From positions 62,001 through 126,000 of the forward strand of contig NZ_JAFELM010000031.1 of the NCBI RefSeq assembly GCF_016890225.1: 64,000 nucleotides of DNA, in the 5' to 3' direction. Of the stretch, positions 18,586-27,614 are shown one piece after another. The DNA is from Bacillus suaedaesalsae. GTDB lineage: Bacteria; Bacillota; Bacilli; Bacillales; SA4. The notes under the pieces were generated by a model. The model worked only from the letters and a program-made list of their open reading frames with translations, was not told the DNA's origin and ran no database searches. Within the stretch, counting starts at the first letter, position 1, and every line of letters starts with the position of its first letter. A program made the translations under genes and the position numbers.

Positions 18586-18654
18586 AAGTCTTATTAACAG
18601 GTTACCTAACCGTATAAGCCTTTCTTACTTAAATCTTATTTTCAAACCTAAAAA

Positions 18655-18688
18655 AAGCCTAATTCTACGATGCAGTAGAATTAGGCTT
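18655..18688 (-). terminator. Intrinsic terminator of rnjB
   Basis: AAGCCTAATTCTAC / GTAGAATTAGGCTT is a 14-bp perfect stem with a 6-nt loop, followed by TTTTT on the minus strand, 4 bp after the rnjB stop. Confidence 0.93.
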
Positions 18689-18692
18689 TATA

Positions 18693-20360
18693 TTAAATTT
18701 CCATGATAATCGGTAAAATCATCGGTCTCCGCTTTGTTTTCTCATATAGGAACTGATTTAAAGAATCACGGATGTTTATCTTTAATGATGACCAATCCAC
18801 AATCTGGTCTTCGATACACTTTTGCATAATCCCTTTTACTAGGTCCGTTGCTTCCACTAATAGCTTTTCCGACTCTCTTACATAAACGAAGCCTCTTGAT
18901 ATAATTTCTGGTCCAGCAATAAGCACATTCCTTGATCTACTTAATGTAACGACTACAACAAGAATACCATCCTGAGACAGTAATCTACGATCTCTCAATA
19001 CAATGTTCCCAATATCACCGATTCCTAAGCCATCGATCAATACATTTCCAGCATAGACCTTTGATCCATAAGAAGCTTCTCCTTTATAAAAGTCAATTGC
19101 TTCTCCCTTGTCTAAAAGAAAAATATGATCTTCTGGAATACCGATGGATTGAGCAACCTTGGCATGAGCCTTTTGCATCCTATATTCACCATGTACAGGA
19201 ATTACATATTTCGGCTTCATTAAATTCAGCATCAGTTTAATATCTTCTTGACTACCGTGTCCTGATACATGCATCTTGTTCTTACCAGACACAACATTCG
19301 CTCCTGCACGGTAAATTAAATCAACTGATTTTGCGATACTAATTTCAGTTGCAGGGGTAGGAGCTGCTGCAAGAATTACAGTATCACCTTCTGTAACTTG
19401 GATTTGCTTGTGTGTACCCTTTGCAATTTTCACAAGAGCACTTACAGGCTCACCTTGGCTACTCGATGTCACAATTACCACTTCACTTGGAGGTAATTTA
19501 GAGATTTCATTAAAGGAAACAACAACGTCCTCTGGCAGAGTTAAATATCCAAGGTCTTGAGCAATTTCCACCATTTTTTGAATCTTCGCACCAACAAAAG
19601 CGACTTTACGGCCACTTTCAGTAGCTGCTTGAAGCAAACCTTGTGTACGTTGAATATTTGTTGCATAAGTCACTACTAGTACTCGTCCAGATGCCTTATA
19701 GAACGCCTCACTAAATTCTTGGCCAACTTGTTGTTCTGAGCCAGAGAAACCTGGCCTCTCAGCATTTACACTGTCTGAAAGTAGACAAAGCACCCCTTTT
19801 TTACCTATTTGGGCCATCTTATCTAAATCTGCACCGAAAAGATTTGCAGAAGTAGGATCAAATTTATAATCCCCTGTATGAACTACCGCCCCTTGTGGAG
19901 TATCAATGATTACACCAACAGAACCTGGAATGCTGTGTGTTGTTCTAAAGAAACTAATGTTAATGCCATCAAATTCTAAATTACTTTCATGAGTAATTTC
20001 ATGAAGGCTGTATGGAGTATTTACTCCTTCTAGTTCTTCTTTTACTAATTTAAGTGTTAAGTTAGTTCCATAAACAGGTACATTTAATTTTCTTAAAATG
20101 TAAGGTAGGGCACCTATATGTTCCTCATGCCCATGTGTTAGAAAAATACCTTTAACCTTTTCTTTGTTATCAACAAGATAGGTAATATCTGGTATCACCA
20201 TATCAATTCCTAACATTTCATCTGCAGGAATCATTAAACCAGCATCAATCACGAAAATTTGGCTATTTGTTTCAAGAACGTACATGTTCTTTCCACTTTC
20301 CCCAACACCACCAAGGGCAAAAATTTTCACTTTATTTGTTTCTCTAGTACTCACTGTCAT
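18693..20360 (-). CDS. rnjB: Ribonuclease J2
   Basis: 555 residues: beta-lactamase plus beta-CASP domains and a C-terminal dimer domain. The metal motif reads HGHEEH (His76, His78, His81) with Glu at the position that is Asp in the classic HxHxDH; GDYKFD follows, then the beta-CASP region with SGHGSQEDIK. This variant, and resemblance to B. subtilis YmfA/RnjB (SQDGILVVVVTL, VDWSSLK.., MILPIIMEI), favour J2 over J1. J2 partners J1 in 5'-end mRNA processing and is weakly active alone. The 557-bp gap upstream carries a MITE-like element; a strong terminator follows. Confidence 0.92.
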   Translation of the reverse strand: MTVSTRETNKVKIFALGGVGESGKNMYVLETNSQIFVIDAGLMIPADEMLGIDMVIPDITYLVDNKEKVKGIFLTHGHEEHIGALPYILRKLNVPVYGTNLTLKLVKEELEGVNTPYSLHEITHESNLEFDGINISFFRTTHSIPGSVGVIIDTPQGAVVHTGDYKFDPTSANLFGADLDKMAQIGKKGVLCLLSDSVNAERPGFSGSEQQVGQEFSEAFYKASGRVLVVTYATNIQRTQGLLQAATESGRKVAFVGAKIQKMVEIAQDLGYLTLPEDVVVSFNEISKLPPSEVVIVTSSSQGEPVSALVKIAKGTHKQIQVTEGDTVILAAAPTPATEISIAKSVDLIYRAGANVVSGKNKMHVSGHGSQEDIKLMLNLMKPKYVIPVHGEYRMQKAHAKVAQSIGIPEDHIFLLDKGEAIDFYKGEASYGSKVYAGNVLIDGLGIGDIGNIVLRDRRLLSQDGILVVVVTLSRSRNVLIAGPEIISRGFVYVRESEKLLVEATDLVKGIMQKCIEDQIVDWSSLKINIRDSLNQFLYEKTKRRPMILPIIMEI

Positions 20361-20466
20361 ATCCTCCTATGTCATTTAGAAAAACCGCTTTCTTCTATTC
20401 CTAAAGAAACAGAGACTGCCTTTGTTTTCCTTCAACTATATCTATTTTTTTGAAAAACATTTAATT

Positions 20467-20609
20467 AAGGCTCTATTAAACAATGATGTTTTAAGTTTTA
20501 TAAACACCGCTGGCACGAAAAAAAACCGTGAGATCTCCCTACTTGTCATGACAAGTTTTTTCGGTTCTCTTCAAAAATCTCCATTCATAGATTGCTTTAA
20601 CACAGCCTT
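20467..20609. mobile_element. MITE-like non-coding element (143 bp)
   Basis: The ends are inverted: the left end reads AAGGCTCTATTAAACAAT and the right end, on the complementary strand, AAGGCTGTGTTAAAGCAAT (12 of the first 14 identical). Inside are a palindrome CTTGTCATGACAAG and a GAGATCTC core. The segments CGGTGTT/GGCAC and GAGATCTC recur in the element at 28659-28925. No open frame is convincing. It lies in the gap between rnjB and dapA. Confidence 0.55.
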
Positions 20610-20633
20610 AACTAAATTTAAATATCAAAACAT

Positions 20634-20662
20634 CATCTAAGTCGAAGGAGCTCCCTTAGATG
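20634..20662. repeat. Small perfect palindrome-ended hairpin
   Basis: CATCTAAG and CTTAGATG form an 8-bp perfect stem enclosing GGAGCTCC, itself a palindrome. No T-run follows on the minus strand. Nothing else recognisable lies in 20663-20890. Function unknown. Confidence 0.4.
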
Positions 20663-20895
20663 TATTTGAACGAGTTTGAAAAGAAATATAGTATTCGAAA
20701 CAGTCTACACAAGCTCCACCACTTATTTCTGTTATCGAAAAGTTATAATCCGTACAATACCTTATCCACATTATAACTGATGAAAGAATTGGAATACAAG
20801 TTAAATAATAGAAAGGGAAGCATGACCTTTATTAAATGTAGTTGTTCAAAAACTGTTACCTACAACTTTATTTAGCAACACCTCAAACATAATAA

Positions 20896-20918
20896 AAAAA
20901 ACAGCCGAAGGCTGTTTT
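20896..20918 (-). terminator. Intrinsic terminator of asd-dapG-dapA
   Basis: AAAAACAGCC-GAA-GGCTGTTTTT is a compact stem followed by a T-run on the minus strand. It overlaps the dapA stop. Confidence 0.9.
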
Positions 20919-21790
20919 TAAAGGATAGGGTTAATCGTTGATACTAAGGTATTACGTTCTGTTTCATCTAGTGGAACAAGTGGTAACCTTACAGATCCAA
21001 CATCTAGCCCTTTAAGCTGCAGAGCTGTTTTTACTGGAGTTGGACTTGGTGCTCGGAACAATGCTTTCATCATAGGTAAAAGTCTTTGATGCTCTTTTGC
21101 AGCTTCTTTATAATTTCCAGCTTCAAAGCTAGCAATCATTGCTTGCATTTCATTTCCGATAATATGAGATGCAACCGAAACTACACCAACTCCTCCAATC
21201 GCAAGTACTGGAAGTGTAATTCCATCATCTCCGCTATATAAAACAAAGTCATCTGGAGTATTTGCGATTATTTCTGTCATCGCATCAATGTCTCCACTTG
21301 CTTCTTTAACTGCAATAACATTCGGCAATTCAGCCAATCTAACAATTGTATCTACTGACATATTCACAACCGCACGACCTGGGATATTGTATAACATAAC
21401 AGGAAGTTTTGTTGATTCAGCAATTGCTCTAAAATGCTGATACATGCCTTCTTGGCTAGGCTTATTATAATATGGTGCCACTAGCATGATAGCATCTACA
21501 CCAGCTTCCTCAGCCTTTTTTGTTAATTCAATGGATTGTCTAGTATTGTTACTACCTGTTCCCGCAATAACTGGTACTCTTTTATCAACTACTTTCACTA
21601 CATGTTTAAATAATGCTACCTTCTCTTCAGATGTTAAGGTTGGTGATTCTCCAGTTGTTCCTGCAATTACCAGGGAGTCCGTTCCGTTGCTTATGAGATA
21701 GTTTACAAGTTGTGTTGTTTTTGCAAAATCGATGTTTCCTTTCGTATCAAAAGGAGTCACCATTGCTGTAGATACTTTTCCGAAGTTCAT
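20918..21790 (-). CDS. dapA: 4-hydroxy-tetrahydrodipicolinate synthase
   Basis: 290 residues, TIM barrel. It condenses pyruvate with aspartate semialdehyde, the first step committed to lysine, meso-diaminopimelate and spore dipicolinate. The GTTGE motif is at 44-48, Tyr134 in YNIPGR and the Schiff-base lysine at 162 (AVKEASGDID) are present. It follows dapG by 18 bp, and the operon also includes asd. The length matches the family and no anomaly is seen. Confidence 0.96.
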   Translation of the reverse strand: MNFGKVSTAMVTPFDTKGNIDFAKTTQLVNYLISNGTDSLVIAGTTGESPTLTSEEKVALFKHVVKVVDKRVPVIAGTGSNNTRQSIELTKKAEEAGVDAIMLVAPYYNKPSQEGMYQHFRAIAESTKLPVMLYNIPGRAVVNMSVDTIVRLAELPNVIAVKEASGDIDAMTEIIANTPDDFVLYSGDDGITLPVLAIGGVGVVSVASHIIGNEMQAMIASFEAGNYKEAAKEHQRLLPMMKALFRAPSPTPVKTALQLKGLDVGSVRLPLVPLDETERNTLVSTINPIL

Positions 21791-21808
21791 GTAAAATCCT
21801 CCTACCTA

Positions 21809-23035
21809 TTATTCATTTTCCGCTTCTGAAAGCTGGAAGGCATTGTGCAGGGCATTAACCGCTTCCACTAAGTCATCTTCTTTCACTAATACCCAAATGG
21901 TTGTATTGCTATCAGCTGATTGTAGAATTTGGATCCCGTTTTCTGATAATGCTGTTACAATTTTTGAAGTAACACCTGGCACTCCGTTAATACCTGCTCC
22001 AACCGCAGATACCTTAGCACAATTTCTGGATACAACAGGTTCATAACCGATATTAACGAGAACGTCGATTGCCTTATCCGTTTTTTCACCTGAGACCGTA
22101 TACACTACCTCTGTTGGAGTAATGTTGAAGAAGTCTACACTAATTTCAGCGGTTGCCATCGCTTTAAATACTTCTTTTTGAGTATCGTAATGTCCTTCTT
22201 TCGAGAACACTTTAATTTGCGTTACATCTGAAACGTGGGCGATTCCTGTAATTAGACGCTCTTTAAACTCTAGGCCTTTTTTAGCGTCACTTAAAGTCGT
22301 TACGAGCGTACCTTCTGAATTAGAATAAGTGGACCTTACTCTCATAGGTACTTTCCCGTGCATCGCAATTTCAACTGCACGAGGGTGAATGACTTTAGCA
22401 CCTTGATATGCCATATTACAAATTTCTGTATATGTCACAACGTTAATTGGACGTGCATTTTCTACAATACGGGGATCAGCAGTCATAACACCCTCTACGT
22501 CCGTGAAAATGTCTATCCATTCTGCTTTTAATGCAACACCTAGTGCAGATGCTGATGTATCGCTCCCACCACGACCTAATGTTGTTACATCTCCATTTTT
22601 TGAAACACCTTGGAAGCCGGCCACCACAACTACATCAAACTTGTTCAGCATCTCTTTTAGTTCGTCACATTCCATATCAATGATTTTAGCATGTTGATGG
22701 TCGTTATTTGTTCTAAATCCAGCCTTTGCACCCGTGATTGCCGTTGCATTTATACCAAGTTGATTTAACTCATTTGAGAAAACAACTGAGGAAATCACTT
22801 CGCCGCATGAAACTAATAAATCATATTCACGCTTACTAACGGAACCCTTTGTACCGTTAACTAGTCCGAGCAATGTATCCGTAGCATAAGGATCTCCTTC
22901 TCTCCCCATTGCCGATACAACGGTCACAACTTTATATCCTTCATTTAACGCTTCTTGAATATGCCTGACAGCATGCTTGCGGCTTTCTTCATTTTTCACT
23001 GAAGTTCCACCGAACTTTTGTACAATTATTCTCAT
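21809..23035 (-). CDS. dapG: Aspartate kinase I (DapG)
   Basis: 408 residues. The N-terminal kinase domain has KFGGTSV at 7-13, GRGGSDTSA and DVEGVMTADPR; two ACT domains follow after about residue 260 (VFKAMATAEISVDFF, NCAKVSAVGAGI). It phosphorylates aspartate at the head of the diaminopimelate pathway. Of the Bacillus isozymes it matches DapG, which is controlled by meso-diaminopimelate. Its position between asd and dapA is that of B. subtilis dapG. It was not split by an internal start. Confidence 0.95.
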   Translation of the reverse strand: MRIIVQKFGGTSVKNEESRKHAVRHIQEALNEGYKVVTVVSAMGREGDPYATDTLLGLVNGTKGSVSKREYDLLVSCGEVISSVVFSNELNQLGINATAITGAKAGFRTNNDHQHAKIIDMECDELKEMLNKFDVVVVAGFQGVSKNGDVTTLGRGGSDTSASALGVALKAEWIDIFTDVEGVMTADPRIVENARPINVVTYTEICNMAYQGAKVIHPRAVEIAMHGKVPMRVRSTYSNSEGTLVTTLSDAKKGLEFKERLITGIAHVSDVTQIKVFSKEGHYDTQKEVFKAMATAEISVDFFNITPTEVVYTVSGEKTDKAIDVLVNIGYEPVVSRNCAKVSAVGAGINGVPGVTSKIVTALSENGIQILQSADSNTTIWVLVKEDDLVEAVNALHNAFQLSEAENE

Positions 23036-23087
23036 TTCTCCACCTCGTCTTTTGCCTGAGGACTAAAGAAAGGGAGAATGAATCTCC

Positions 23088-24128
23088 CTACTTAACTAAC
23101 CCAAGCTTCACTAAGCTTTCAGCAATTTGGACTGAGTTCCAAGCTGCACCTTTTAATAAATTATCTGAAACCACCCACATGTGGAAGCCTTTATCATCAG
23201 TTAAATCTTTACGAATTCGACCAACAAATACGTCATTTTTCCCAACAGAATGGGCAGGCATTGGATAAACTTGTTCTTTAATATTATCTTGCAAGGTAAC
23301 GCCGTCAGCAGAAGCTAACAACTCTTGAATCTCAGTAGCTGTTACACCGTCTTTTTCAATTTCCACAAAGACACTTTCAGAATGCCCTGTTGCAACTGGT
23401 AAACGAACACATGTAGCGGCTACCGGTATATCAGCTTCCATAATTTTTTTCGTTTCATTAATCATTTTCATTTCTTCAAAAGTAAAGCCATTATCTTGAA
23501 ACTTATCTATTTGAGGAATAGCATTGAATGCGATTTGATATTTTTTTTCATCTGAACCAACAGGCAAAATAGATGGAGTATGCTCTTCCCCATTTAAAAT
23601 TGACTTCGTTTGATTCATTAGTTCCTCTACCGCAGCTGCTCCAGCACCAGATACTGCCTGGTATGTGGATACAATGATTCTCTTTAAGCCGTATGCCTTA
23701 CGAATCGGTTCTAATGCAACAACCATTTGAATCGTTGAGCAGTTCGGGTTTGCAATAATTCCATTATGGTCATGAAGTGCATGTTCATTTACTTCTGGTA
23801 CGACTAATGGAGTATTTTCATCCATTCTAAATGCACTTGTATTATCTACAACAATTGCACCACGTTTTACCGCTTCAGGAGCAAGTACTTTTGAAACAGA
23901 TCCTCCAGCACTGAATAATGCAATTTGAACTCCTTCAAAGCTATCTGGTGTTGCTTCTTGCACCGTTACTTCTTCACCTTTAAATACAACTTTTTTACCT
24001 GCTGAACGCTTTGATGAAAGAAGTGTTAATTTTGATATAGGAAAATCTCTATTTTCTAGAGTTTTAATCATTTGTTCTCCAACTGCACCTGTTGCCCCAA
24101 CAACTGCAACATGAAAACCTTTATTCAT
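23088..24128 (-). CDS. asd: Aspartate-semialdehyde dehydrogenase
   Basis: 346 residues. The NADP site [10 protein letters not shown] is at 11-20 and the nucleophile Cys130 lies in NPNCSTIQ, with later substrate residues [14 protein letters not shown]. It reduces aspartyl phosphate to the semialdehyde used for lysine, diaminopimelate, methionine and threonine. The start is ATG at 24128 with AAGGGGAAT 6 nt before; a TTG at 24146 would add six residues inside the ribosome site. A promoter and a 5' hairpin precede it, so it can be expressed apart from spoVF. Confidence 0.95.
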   Translation of the reverse strand: MNKGFHVAVVGATGAVGEQMIKTLENRDFPISKLTLLSSKRSAGKKVVFKGEEVTVQEATPDSFEGVQIALFSAGGSVSKVLAPEAVKRGAIVVDNTSAFRMDENTPLVVPEVNEHALHDHNGIIANPNCSTIQMVVALEPIRKAYGLKRIIVSTYQAVSGAGAAAVEELMNQTKSILNGEEHTPSILPVGSDEKKYQIAFNAIPQIDKFQDNGFTFEEMKMINETKKIMEADIPVAATCVRLPVATGHSESVFVEIEKDGVTATEIQELLASADGVTLQDNIKEQVYPMPAHSVGKNDVFVGRIRKDLTDDKGFHMWVVSDNLLKGAAWNSVQIAESLVKLGLVK

Positions 24129-24174
24129 TATATATTCCCCTTCCAATAACTAATCAAATAGTAAATGCCAAGCC

Positions 24175-24209
24175 AATGAAGGAGAAAACTACTTATCTTC
24201 TCCTTCATT
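24175..24209 (-). other. Hairpin in the asd leader
   Basis: AATGAAGGAGAA / TTCTCCTTCATT is a 12-bp perfect stem with an 11-nt loop. No T-run follows on the minus strand, so it is either a weak terminator for spoVFB or a 5' stabilising stem of the asd message, whose predicted promoter lies just upstream. Confidence 0.55.
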
Positions 24210-24225
24210 TATTACATTTAATTGT

Positions 24226-24254
24226 ATCATATCGATTCGTTTTAGAAGAGTAAA
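24226..24254 (-). promoter_or_regulatory. Probable SigA promoter of asd
   Basis: The -35 TTTACT (24249-24254) and -10 TATGAT (24226-24231) have 17-bp spacing on the minus strand. It starts 5 bp after the spoVFB stop and lets asd-dapG-dapA be expressed in growing cells. Confidence 0.55.
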
Positions 24255-24259
24255 TTTTT

Positions 24260-24862
24260 CTATTCCTCATCTAAAAATCGTTCTACAACAACTGGCTGAA
24301 CCTGCTTTCCTTCTAGCGCTGCTAAAACTGTATCGTGAAGGCTTTCCATTCTCGCTACCATTGAGTTTGGTTTCTTAACAGGTGCATCTTGACCAAACGG
24401 AATGAAGTAAATGTTCTTGGTTGCCATTAATCTCATTAAGTTTACCCCATTTAACCCAAGAGCATCATTTGTGGAAATACCAAGAACTACTGGTTTTCCG
24501 TTTCTTAATGTTGCTTTCGCTGCCATTAATACCGGACTATCTGTCATTGCATTTGCAAATTTACTCATCGAATTTCCAGTGAGTGGTGCAATAACCATAC
24601 AATCTAGTGGGATTTTTGGTCCAAGTGGCTCAGCTTTTACAATGGAGTCGATGATTTTGTGTCCTGTGATTTCTTCTAATTTCGCTACCCAATCATCGCC
24701 TTTTCCAAATCTAGTATTTGTATTCATTACTGTATGTGTTGCAACAGGAAGCACTTCTGCTCCCTCATCTATTAATTTTTGTAATTGTGGCATTACCGCA
24801 TCATAAGTACAATGTGAACCCGTTAAACCAAATCCGATTCTTTTTCCTTTTAAAGAAGTCAT
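24260..24862 (-). CDS. spoVFB: Dipicolinate synthase subunit B
   Basis: 200 residues, flavoprotein (UbiX/Pad-like) fold with LKGKRIGFGLTGSHCTYD at the start and APLTGNSMSKFANAMTDSPV. With SpoVFA it oxidises dihydrodipicolinate to dipicolinic acid, the calcium chelator of the spore core, in the mother cell. The start lies 3 bp after the spoVFA stop. It is conserved in most spore-forming Bacillaceae. Confidence 0.95.
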   Translation of the reverse strand: MTSLKGKRIGFGLTGSHCTYDAVMPQLQKLIDEGAEVLPVATHTVMNTNTRFGKGDDWVAKLEEITGHKIIDSIVKAEPLGPKIPLDCMVIAPLTGNSMSKFANAMTDSPVLMAAKATLRNGKPVVLGISTNDALGLNGVNLMRLMATKNIYFIPFGQDAPVKKPNSMVARMESLHDTVLAALEGKQVQPVVVERFLDEE

Positions 24863-24865
24863 AAT

Positions 24866-25762
24866 CTAATTCCCCTTTCTATTTAAAAGATCTTCTCTCA
24901 GCAACTGTGCCATGACATTCGCAACGATTTGACCTGCTGTTTTCGGGGCAACAACTCCTGGAAGTCCAGGTGCCAAGAGCGCCTTAATTCCTCTTTTTTC
25001 GGCATATCGAAAGTCTGTACCACCAGGTTTTGAAGCTAAGTCGATAATTAATGTGTTAGGTGGCATTTTCGAAATCACACTTGCCGTTACAATATGATGG
25101 GGGATGGTATTAATACAAACGTCAATATTTGCTACTTCATCTTCTAGCTTGCTAAGGTGAAATGGCTTCATCCCCATTTCAAATACGCGAGCAAGATGTT
25201 CACTTTTCCTTGCTCCAACTTTCACATTTGCCCCTAATGCGTCAAATGCTCTCGCTACACTAAAGCCAACACGCCCCAATCCTAAAACAGCAACCTTTGA
25301 ATTGTGAATTGTTATTTCTGTATGTTGAATGGCCATCATAATGGTTCCTTCTACTGTAGGAATGGAATTATAAATCGCAACATCATCACGTTCAAAAAGC
25401 TTAACAAGCTTCCGGTTCGTTGACTTAATAATATCGTCTATATATTGGTTACTAATCCCAGAGTATATTGTGCAATGCTCCGGTGTTTTTGTAACAAGTT
25501 CTTCTGTAAATACGACAGTCTCATTGGAGAAGATTGTATCTACTTCACCTTCACTATTCGCTCCTGATGCAGGAAGAATAATAGCATCAATTGTTGAAAA
25601 GTCAACTTCATCAATCTGATCTTTTGAAGCTCCTGTAAAGTTATGATCAAGCTGATCAAAGCCAATTAATGATAGCTTTGCATCTAGCTCTGTTAACTTC
25701 TTGATAACTTCAAGCTGTCTTGCATCTCCACCTATAACTGCAATATGCAATCCAGTTAGCAT
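24866..25762 (-). CDS. spoVFA: Dipicolinate synthase subunit A
   Basis: 298 residues. There are two nucleotide-binding parts: MLTGLHIAVIGGDARQLEVI at the start and a second Rossmann site VAVLGLGRVGFSVARAF near residue 155. APGLPGVVAPKTAGQI marks the C-terminal region. It forms dipicolinate synthase with SpoVFB. The start is ATG at 25762 (GAAGGTGA 8 nt before); a TTG start at 25795 would add 11 residues with no ribosome site. A SigK-type promoter is visible 73-100 bp upstream of the ATG, consistent with late mother-cell expression. Confidence 0.95.
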   Translation of the reverse strand: MLTGLHIAVIGGDARQLEVIKKLTELDAKLSLIGFDQLDHNFTGASKDQIDEVDFSTIDAIILPASGANSEGEVDTIFSNETVVFTEELVTKTPEHCTIYSGISNQYIDDIIKSTNRKLVKLFERDDVAIYNSIPTVEGTIMMAIQHTEITIHNSKVAVLGLGRVGFSVARAFDALGANVKVGARKSEHLARVFEMGMKPFHLSKLEDEVANIDVCINTIPHHIVTASVISKMPPNTLIIDLASKPGGTDFRYAEKRGIKALLAPGLPGVVAPKTAGQIVANVMAQLLREDLLNRKGN

Positions 25763-25834
25763 GGTTTTATTCACCTTCTTTTTGTAGTGTGGCAAATTAG
25801 TACTAAAACCGTATTAACGCTCTCTTTACTCACT

Positions 25835-25862
25835 CATCTTATGTAAGTAAATAAAATTAGGT
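25835..25862 (-). promoter_or_regulatory. Possible SigK promoter of spoVFAB
   Basis: The minus strand reads AC, 17 bp, then CATAAGATG, close to the SigK pattern AC-N16/17-CATANNNTA (one -10 mismatch). It lies 73-100 bp upstream of the spoVFA ATG. Known: spoVF is expressed in the mother cell under SigK. Confidence 0.4.
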
Positions 25863-25910
25863 GAATGATTGAATGTAGAATCAAAAAATTAAATGTGCCT
25901 ACTCAAAAAA

Positions 25911-25936
25911 AAGACCTTCCGCTCACGGAAAGTCTT
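25911..25936 (-). terminator. Intrinsic terminator of ymxH
   Basis: AAGACCTTCCG / CGGAAAGTCTT form an 11-bp stem with one mismatch, followed by TTTTTTTT on the minus strand, 8 bp after the ymxH stop. Confidence 0.88.
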
Positions 25937-25943
25937 GCAAGTT

Positions 25944-26219
25944 TTACTTATGTTTAGGCTCATACATGCTTTGATAGGAATGCTCTTCAGGTATATCTAT
26001 TATGATCATATCTGTTCCAATTTTCTTTATGTGATGCCAGGGTACTTTAATCTCAGATCCTTGCTTTCTAAGTCCAAACCATTTTATGGTCGGGATTATG
26101 AAAGCCTTGATATGACCTGTCGTTTCGTCTATTTCCAAATCAGTTTGACCTAAAATACCCAATCTTTCTGCTTTTTTCAAGTCTACAATTTCCTTGCCGC
26201 TTAATTCACTAAGTCTCAT
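25944..26219 (-). CDS. ymxH: YlmC/YmxH family PRC-barrel protein
   Basis: 91 residues, an all-beta PRC-barrel small protein (MRLSELSGKEIVDLKKAERLG ... DIPEEHSYQSM). The function is not known; related YlmC/YmxH proteins are found in spore formers. It follows mlpA by about 100 bp with a terminator in between (26286-26310), and ends in another strong terminator, so it seems to be expressed by itself. Confidence 0.85.
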   Translation of the reverse strand: MRLSELSGKEIVDLKKAERLGILGQTDLEIDETTGHIKAFIIPTIKWFGLRKQGSEIKVPWHHIKKIGTDMIIIDIPEEHSYQSMYEPKHK

Positions 26220-26285
26220 TGAATAGATCCCTCCTAAGTGGACTGTCCCTTACTTACAATTGTATAAGCAGCACATCAAAAAAAT

Positions 26286-26310
26286 ACCTACAGATTTATT
26301 GTCTGTAGGC
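26286..26310 (-). terminator. Intrinsic terminator of mlpA
   Basis: CCTACAGA / TCTGTAGG form an 8-bp stem with a 7-nt loop, then a T-run (ATTTTTTT) on the minus strand, 12 bp after the mlpA stop. Confidence 0.85.
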
Positions 26311-26321
26311 AATCGTCAATA

Positions 26322-27560
26322 TTAAGAAAGAGAAGGTGGTAATTCACCGTCTGGGCTTACTAGTGATACAGAAGGTGCTGTGTTGAATAATTTTCTTCCT
26401 AATTCGTTTACAGTCTCTTCTGTTACCTCATTAATATTTTCTAATATTTCATCTAATGTACGATGTTGTTTTAACAGAAGCTCGTTCTTTCCATTTCTGC
26501 TCATGCGGCTATTTGTGCTTTCTAAACTTAGCATTAAGTTACCCTTAATTTGCTCTTTACTATTTTGTAGCTCTTTTGTTGTTATTCCTTTATCCATTAA
26601 CGTTAGCAGGGTATTCTGGATTGTTTCATATAGCACGTTCAATTGTTGACTACCCGTACCACCGTAAACTGTTAACATTCCACCATCCTTATAGGATGAA
26701 TGATAGGAATATACAGAGTATGCCAGTCCTCTTTGTTCACGAACTTCTTGGAATAGGCGGCTGCTCATGCTACCACCTAATACATTATTTAACACAATTA
26801 AACTATAAATATCCTGGTGCCCTACTGGCAGCCCTTCGTAGCCTAAACAAAGGTGAGCTTGTTCCGTATCTTTCTTACGTGTTAGCTTATCACTATGAAA
26901 AGATGGTACGATCGTTTCTTGGGGTGTAGCAGTAGATTCAAAGCTTCCAAAATAATTCTCTATTTCTTTAATAAAGGAGTCATCAATATTACCCGCTACT
27001 GAAACAACGACATTTTCCGGAGTATACGTTTCTCTCATATATTGACGTAAGCTATCGCCATTAAAAGCAGATAAGGTCTCTTCAGTTCCAAGAATTGGAT
27101 ATCCTAGTGAATGGTCTTTATATGTAGCACGACTTAATAAATCGTGAACGATGTCATCAGGTGTATCTTCGTACATCTTGATTTCTTCATACACAACATT
27201 TTTTTCTTTATTTAATTCTTCTTCATCAAATGTTGAGTTAAAGAACATATCAGCAAGAACTTCTAACGCATAGTTTGAATGATCGTCTAACACTTTTGCG
27301 TAATAGCATGTATATTCTTTAGATGTAAATGCATTCACTTGACCACCGATACTATCAAATGATTCTGCGATTTCTCTAGCGGAACGAGTTTTAGTACCTT
27401 TAAAAAACATATGCTCTAAAAAATGGGATACACCGTTATTTTCTTTCGTTTCATTCCGCGAGCCTGTTCCAATCCAAACACCTATTGCTACCGAACGAAC
27501 ATGTGGAATATTTTCTAGGACGATTCTAACTCCGTTGTTACAAGTAAATTTTTTAATCAA
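26322..27560 (-). CDS. mlpA: M16-family zinc metalloprotease (MlpA/YmxG)
   Basis: 412 residues. HFLEH (His46, Glu49, His50) and the third-ligand region VVYEEIKMYEDTPDD are intact, as is the C-terminal pairing domain (ERGLAYSVYSYHSSYKDGGM). It resembles B. subtilis MlpA, linked to extracellular protease control, and the mitochondrial processing peptidase family; the substrate is unknown. The start is TTG with AGGAGG 8 nt before. No export signal is seen. Unlike the ymfF/ymfH pair it has no inactive partner beside it. Confidence 0.92.
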   Translation of the reverse strand: MIKKFTCNNGVRIVLENIPHVRSVAIGVWIGTGSRNETKENNGVSHFLEHMFFKGTKTRSAREIAESFDSIGGQVNAFTSKEYTCYYAKVLDDHSNYALEVLADMFFNSTFDEEELNKEKNVVYEEIKMYEDTPDDIVHDLLSRATYKDHSLGYPILGTEETLSAFNGDSLRQYMRETYTPENVVVSVAGNIDDSFIKEIENYFGSFESTATPQETIVPSFHSDKLTRKKDTEQAHLCLGYEGLPVGHQDIYSLIVLNNVLGGSMSSRLFQEVREQRGLAYSVYSYHSSYKDGGMLTVYGGTGSQQLNVLYETIQNTLLTLMDKGITTKELQNSKEQIKGNLMLSLESTNSRMSRNGKNELLLKQHRTLDEILENINEVTEETVNELGRKLFNTAPSVSLVSPDGELPPSLS

Positions 27561-27614
27561 GAATGTTTCCTCCTATAATGTTGCATCTTCATCTGCGTTA
27601 TAACAAGTATAAGA

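Noticed and set aside
20422-20640. Plus-strand open frame of 72 residues in the rnjB-dapA gap
   Set aside because: It overlaps the MITE-like element and starts with no ribosome site; the translation resembles no family.
20910-24260. Lysine riboswitch controlling the asd-dapG-dapA group
   Set aside because: The leaders before asd and dapG are too short and lack the lysine-aptamer features; only a simple hairpin is present.
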